A stretch of DNA of 6,197 bases from Deltaproteobacteria bacterium (lineage in GTDB: Bacteria; Desulfobacterota; Dissulfuribacteria; Dissulfuribacterales; JALVPX01): contig JALVPX010000008.1 in assembly GCA_027031565.1 (NCBI GenBank), positions 1 to 6,197 on the forward strand. Direction: 5' to 3'. Below, piece by piece: positions 5,062 to 6,197 of this stretch; positions within the stretch are counted from its first letter, which is position 1, and each line of letters starts with the position of its first letter. The notes below the pieces were generated by a model, which was not told the DNA's origin, searched no databases, and saw only the letters and a program-made list of their open reading frames with translations. The position numbers and the translations under genes were made by a program.

Positions 5062-5580
5062 ATGATGAACATTAAGAAAGGCTGGCATCCCTTAAGGGCC
5101 TTCCGCTATTACACTTTGCGCCTGTGGCGAATAAGGGGGAACCCCTTTGTCTTGTCCAGGGGCGTTTCTATCGGGGTGTTCATAGGCCTTACACCCACCA
5201 TACCGTTTCACACAATTTTGATATTGTTCTTCTGCGCGTTGTTCAGGGGGAACGTGGTCACTGCCCTTATTGCAAACTGGCTGGTCAGCAATCCCTTTAC
5301 CATTCCAGGACAATACTACGCAGCCTGGAAGCTGGGAGTCATGATGACAGGCACATCCATAAGCTGGGCAGAGGTGAGAGAACTCATTGAGCTTCTCAGG
5401 CACGAGGGGGTATTAGAAGCCGCGAGAACCACCTTGTCAATAAGCCCCAAGATCCTGTTGTGCCTGCTCACAGGTGGAGTGATCCTGGCTCTGCCCTTTG
5501 CCCTGGCTTCCTATTTCGGCTGTCTCTATTTCTACATACAGAGACAGAAACGCAAATATGAAAAGCTGTTGAAACGATGA
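5062..5580 (+). CDS. DUF2062 domain membrane protein
   Basis: The 172-residue product matches the small DUF2062 membrane family of unknown function. A basic amphipathic N-terminus (to about 33) precedes GVSIGVFIGLTPTIPFH (34-50), a hydrophobic helix (51-62), RGNVVTALIANWLVSNPFT (62-80) and a last membrane helix (about 131-158), ending in a very basic cytoplasmic tail (RQKRKYEKLLKR). The LTPTIPFHT turn and the NWLVSNPFT motif are the family hallmarks. I prefer the ATG at 5062 because AGGAG (5048-5052) lies 9 nt upstream. A TTG at 5041, overlapping the tsaD stop as TTGA, would add seven residues (MRQEQGL) and is the alternative. The stop overlaps the rsmA start as ATGA. Its place between two RNA-modification genes probably reflects coexpression; no direct role in modification is implied. 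Confidence 0.9.
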   Translation: MMNIKKGWHPLRAFRYYTLRLWRIRGNPFVLSRGVSIGVFIGLTPTIPFHTILILFFCALFRGNVVTALIANWLVSNPFTIPGQYYAAWKLGVMMTGTSISWAEVRELIELLRHEGVLEAARTTLSISPKILLCLLTGGVILALPFALASYFGCLYFYIQRQKRKYEKLLKR

Positions 5581-6197
5581 ATCGCCATTTTGACAGGTCC
5601 ACTCCTCCAGGTGCCAAGCGGTCCCTTGGCCAGAATTTTCTCATAGATCAAAACATTGTTCATAAGCTGATGCGGCTGGCTGCCTTTGACAAGGGTGACA
5701 CAATAGTGGAATTGGGTGTGGGGCGGGGAGCGCTTACCAGGGTTGCGGCCCGGCATGTCTCAAGGGTCATCGGCATTGAGAAAGACAGGGAGCTGCTGGC
5801 CTGGCTCAAAGAGCACGGAGACCTGCCTAAGAATGTGGATATAAGGCAAGGCGATATGCTCGAGGTATCTTACAAGGCCCTGAGCCATGAAATTGGATCC
5901 AGGCTGAAGCTGATGGGAAACCTCCCCTACAATATTTCTACTCCTTTGTTGTTCAAACTCATTGATGAGCGCTCTGTCATAGAGGAGGCCATATTGATGT
6001 TTCAAAAGGAGGTGGCTGAAAGGTTAACTGCCTCTCCAGGCACAAAGGCCTATGGGGTGCTTTCGGTAGTGGTGCAGAAATGTGCATCAGTGGATCACTT
6101 GATGGATGTTCCGCCCCTGGCCTTCAGGCCGGTTCCAAAGGTGGCCTCTTCAGTTGTGAGAATAAGATTCAAACAGGATGGGCTGGATGCCGAGGGA
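5577..6197 (+). CDS. rsmA: 16S rRNA (adenine1518/1519-N6)-dimethyltransferase RsmA/KsgA, 3' end outside window
   Basis: RsmA dimethylates the two adjacent adenines in the 3' terminal hairpin loop of 16S rRNA using S-adenosylmethionine, late in 30S assembly. The visible 207 residues cover most of a family normally around 260-290 long. KRSLGQNFLID (14-24) is the N-terminal signature; VELGVGRGALT (44-54) is SAM motif I (often ExGPGxG in relatives; here V48 and R50 occupy the variable places); E68 in GIEKD binds the SAM ribose in the family; GDML (92-95) is the adenine-side motif; NLPY (115-118) is the catalytic motif IV. FQKEVAERL and the PPLAFRPVPKVASSVV segment follow as expected. The start ATG at 5577 shares ATGA with the DUF2062 stop and has no strong SD, indicating translational coupling. 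The frame is still open at the window edge. Confidence 0.97.
   Translation, partial: MNRHFDRSTPPGAKRSLGQNFLIDQNIVHKLMRLAAFDKGDTIVELGVGRGALTRVAARHVSRVIGIEKDRELLAWLKEHGDLPKNVDIRQGDMLEVSYKALSHEIGSRLKLMGNLPYNISTPLLFKLIDERSVIEEAILMFQKEVAERLTASPGTKAYGVLSVVVQKCASVDHLMDVPPLAFRPVPKVASSVVRIRFKQDGLDAEG

Noticed and set aside
1..6197. CRISPR arrays, insertion sequences, phage genes, toxin-antitoxin pairs
   Set aside because: I found no regularly spaced repeats, transposase or integrase motifs, terminal inverted repeats or small paired genes of those types on either strand.

Overview
The window reads as a chromosomal segment of a Gram-negative bacterium, most likely a member of the Desulfobacterota (former Deltaproteobacteria). 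The clues are moderate GC content, secreted multicopper-oxidase-like proteins carrying a dockerin-type DxDxDxDVDGxDL calcium loop, a lipobox lipoprotein, and a tsaD / DUF2062 / rsmA order that I associate with this group from memory. No transposase, integrase, phage gene or CRISPR array is visible. The taxonomic call is an inference.

Left part (1-1994): the end of a three-gene plus-strand operon for exported proteins. It holds the C-terminal 109 residues of a large multicopper oxidase, then a complete two-cupredoxin protein whose copper-ligand motifs are replaced and which ends in a calcium-binding dockerin-like tail, then a small lipoprotein of unrecognised family. Spacing is tight (15 and 10 nt) and a hairpin plus T-run follows. 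The upstream promoter and most of the first gene lie outside the window.

Middle (1995-2377): a minus-strand tRNA-Arg(CCT) with its own likely promoter converges on the oxidase operon. Between that promoter and the next gene are a candidate plus-strand promoter and two perfect inverted repeats.

Right part (2378-6197): five co-directional genes. A SatD-family protein is paired with a DUF3307 integral membrane protein. My reading is that SatD has a degenerate class III nucleotidyl cyclase-like fold joined to a helix-turn-helix. Then comes a tight translation-related operon: tsaD (tRNA t6A synthesis), a DUF2062 membrane protein, and rsmA/ksgA (16S rRNA dimethylation, truncated by the window end), the last coupled through an ATGA overlap. 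A perfect TTGACA -35 lies just before tsaD.

The most interesting points are the cyclase-like reading of SatD beside a membrane partner rich in conserved-looking polar residues, the copper-ligand-free oxidase paralogue next to a real oxidase, and the inverted repeats ahead of satD.
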